This document shows positions 5,305 to 5,387 of a stretch of DNA of 5,387 bases, one piece after another. The notes under the pieces were generated by a model. That model saw only the letters and a list, made by a program, of their open reading frames with translations, was not told the origin of the DNA and did not search any database. The translations under genes were made by a program, and so were the position numbers. Position 1 is the stretch's first letter; the number at the start of each line of letters is the position of its first letter. The DNA is from Sulfuricella sp. (GTDB taxonomy: Bacteria > Pseudomonadota > Gammaproteobacteria > Burkholderiales > Sulfuricellaceae). Where the stretch lies: contig JAUYEK010000441.1 in the NCBI GenBank assembly GCA_030691435.1, forward strand, positions 1-5,387, in the 5' to 3' direction.

Positions 5305-5339
5305 CCCTCTCTCCAACTCTTTCCCAAAGGGAGAGAGGG
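5305..5339. repeat. REP-like palindrome CCCTCTCTCC / GGAGAGAGGG
   Basis: Arms 5305-5314 and 5330-5339 are a perfect 10-bp inverted repeat with a 15-nt loop. The loop can extend pairing through TTTCCC / GGG. The type (CCCTCTCCC ... GGGAGAGGG) is a common dispersed palindrome between genes in beta- and gammaproteobacteria. The CTCGTCCCTTCCCC and CACCCGCAAGG that follow (to about 5370) look like more of the same degenerate family. Nothing else is seen in 5340-5387, and no gene can be supported in the last 139 bases. Confidence 0.6.
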
Positions 5340-5387
5340 CGATCTCGTCCCTTCCCCTTCACCCGCAAGGAGTGTCCCCGCCAGGTT

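Noticed and set aside
1..5387. CRISPR arrays, tRNA or rRNA genes, insertion sequences, riboswitches
   Set aside because: I saw no regularly spaced repeats, cloverleaf-like or rRNA sequence, transposase frame or recognisable aptamer on reading both strands.

Overview
The window looks like the chromosome of a sulfur-oxidising proteobacterium, most likely a betaproteobacterium of the Gallionellaceae / Sulfuricellaceae / Nitrosomonadales type. The reasons are moderate GC content, a compact soxXYZAB cluster with a mono-haem SoxA, a SelO ending in SCSS, a YjfB-type small protein, and REP-like palindromes between genes. The lineage is an inference from protein character, not from a search.

Positions 1-2521, minus strand, carry a thiosulfate-oxidising sox operon in the order soxX, soxY, soxZ, soxA, soxB. 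soxB is cut by the left edge. SoxX and SoxA are periplasmic c-type cytochromes that should form the SoxXA heterodimer and attach thiosulfate to the C-terminal cysteine of SoxY (GGCGG tail) in the SoxYZ carrier. SoxB (Tat-exported, di-metal) then releases sulfate from the carrier. soxCD, soxK and a sox regulator are not seen in the window. A perfect 17-bp inverted repeat lies between soxA and soxB, and an 8-bp hairpin lies between soxZ and soxA.

Positions 2522-2799 form an AT-rich divergent promoter region with two short perfect palindromes (2670-2681 and 2734-2747). A strong-looking extended -10 lies just after the second one. It faces a 67-aa YjfB-family protein on the plus strand (2800-3003).

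Positions 3103-4572, minus strand, encode a complete SelO (YdiU) protein adenylyltransferase with its catalytic and metal-binding aspartates and both redox cysteines. It converges on the yjfB-like gene, with a degenerate palindromic repeat between them. A second AT-rich divergent intergenic region (4573-4831) precedes a 138-aa plus-strand protein of uncertain family (4832-5248, tentatively AF1514/DUF5619-like). The right end (5249-5387) holds two adjacent REP-like palindromes and no gene that I can support.

Nothing here amounts to a clear new system. The points most worth checking are the hairpin between soxA and soxB, the palindrome overlapping the yjfB-like promoter, and the AF1514-like protein with its extra C-terminal part.
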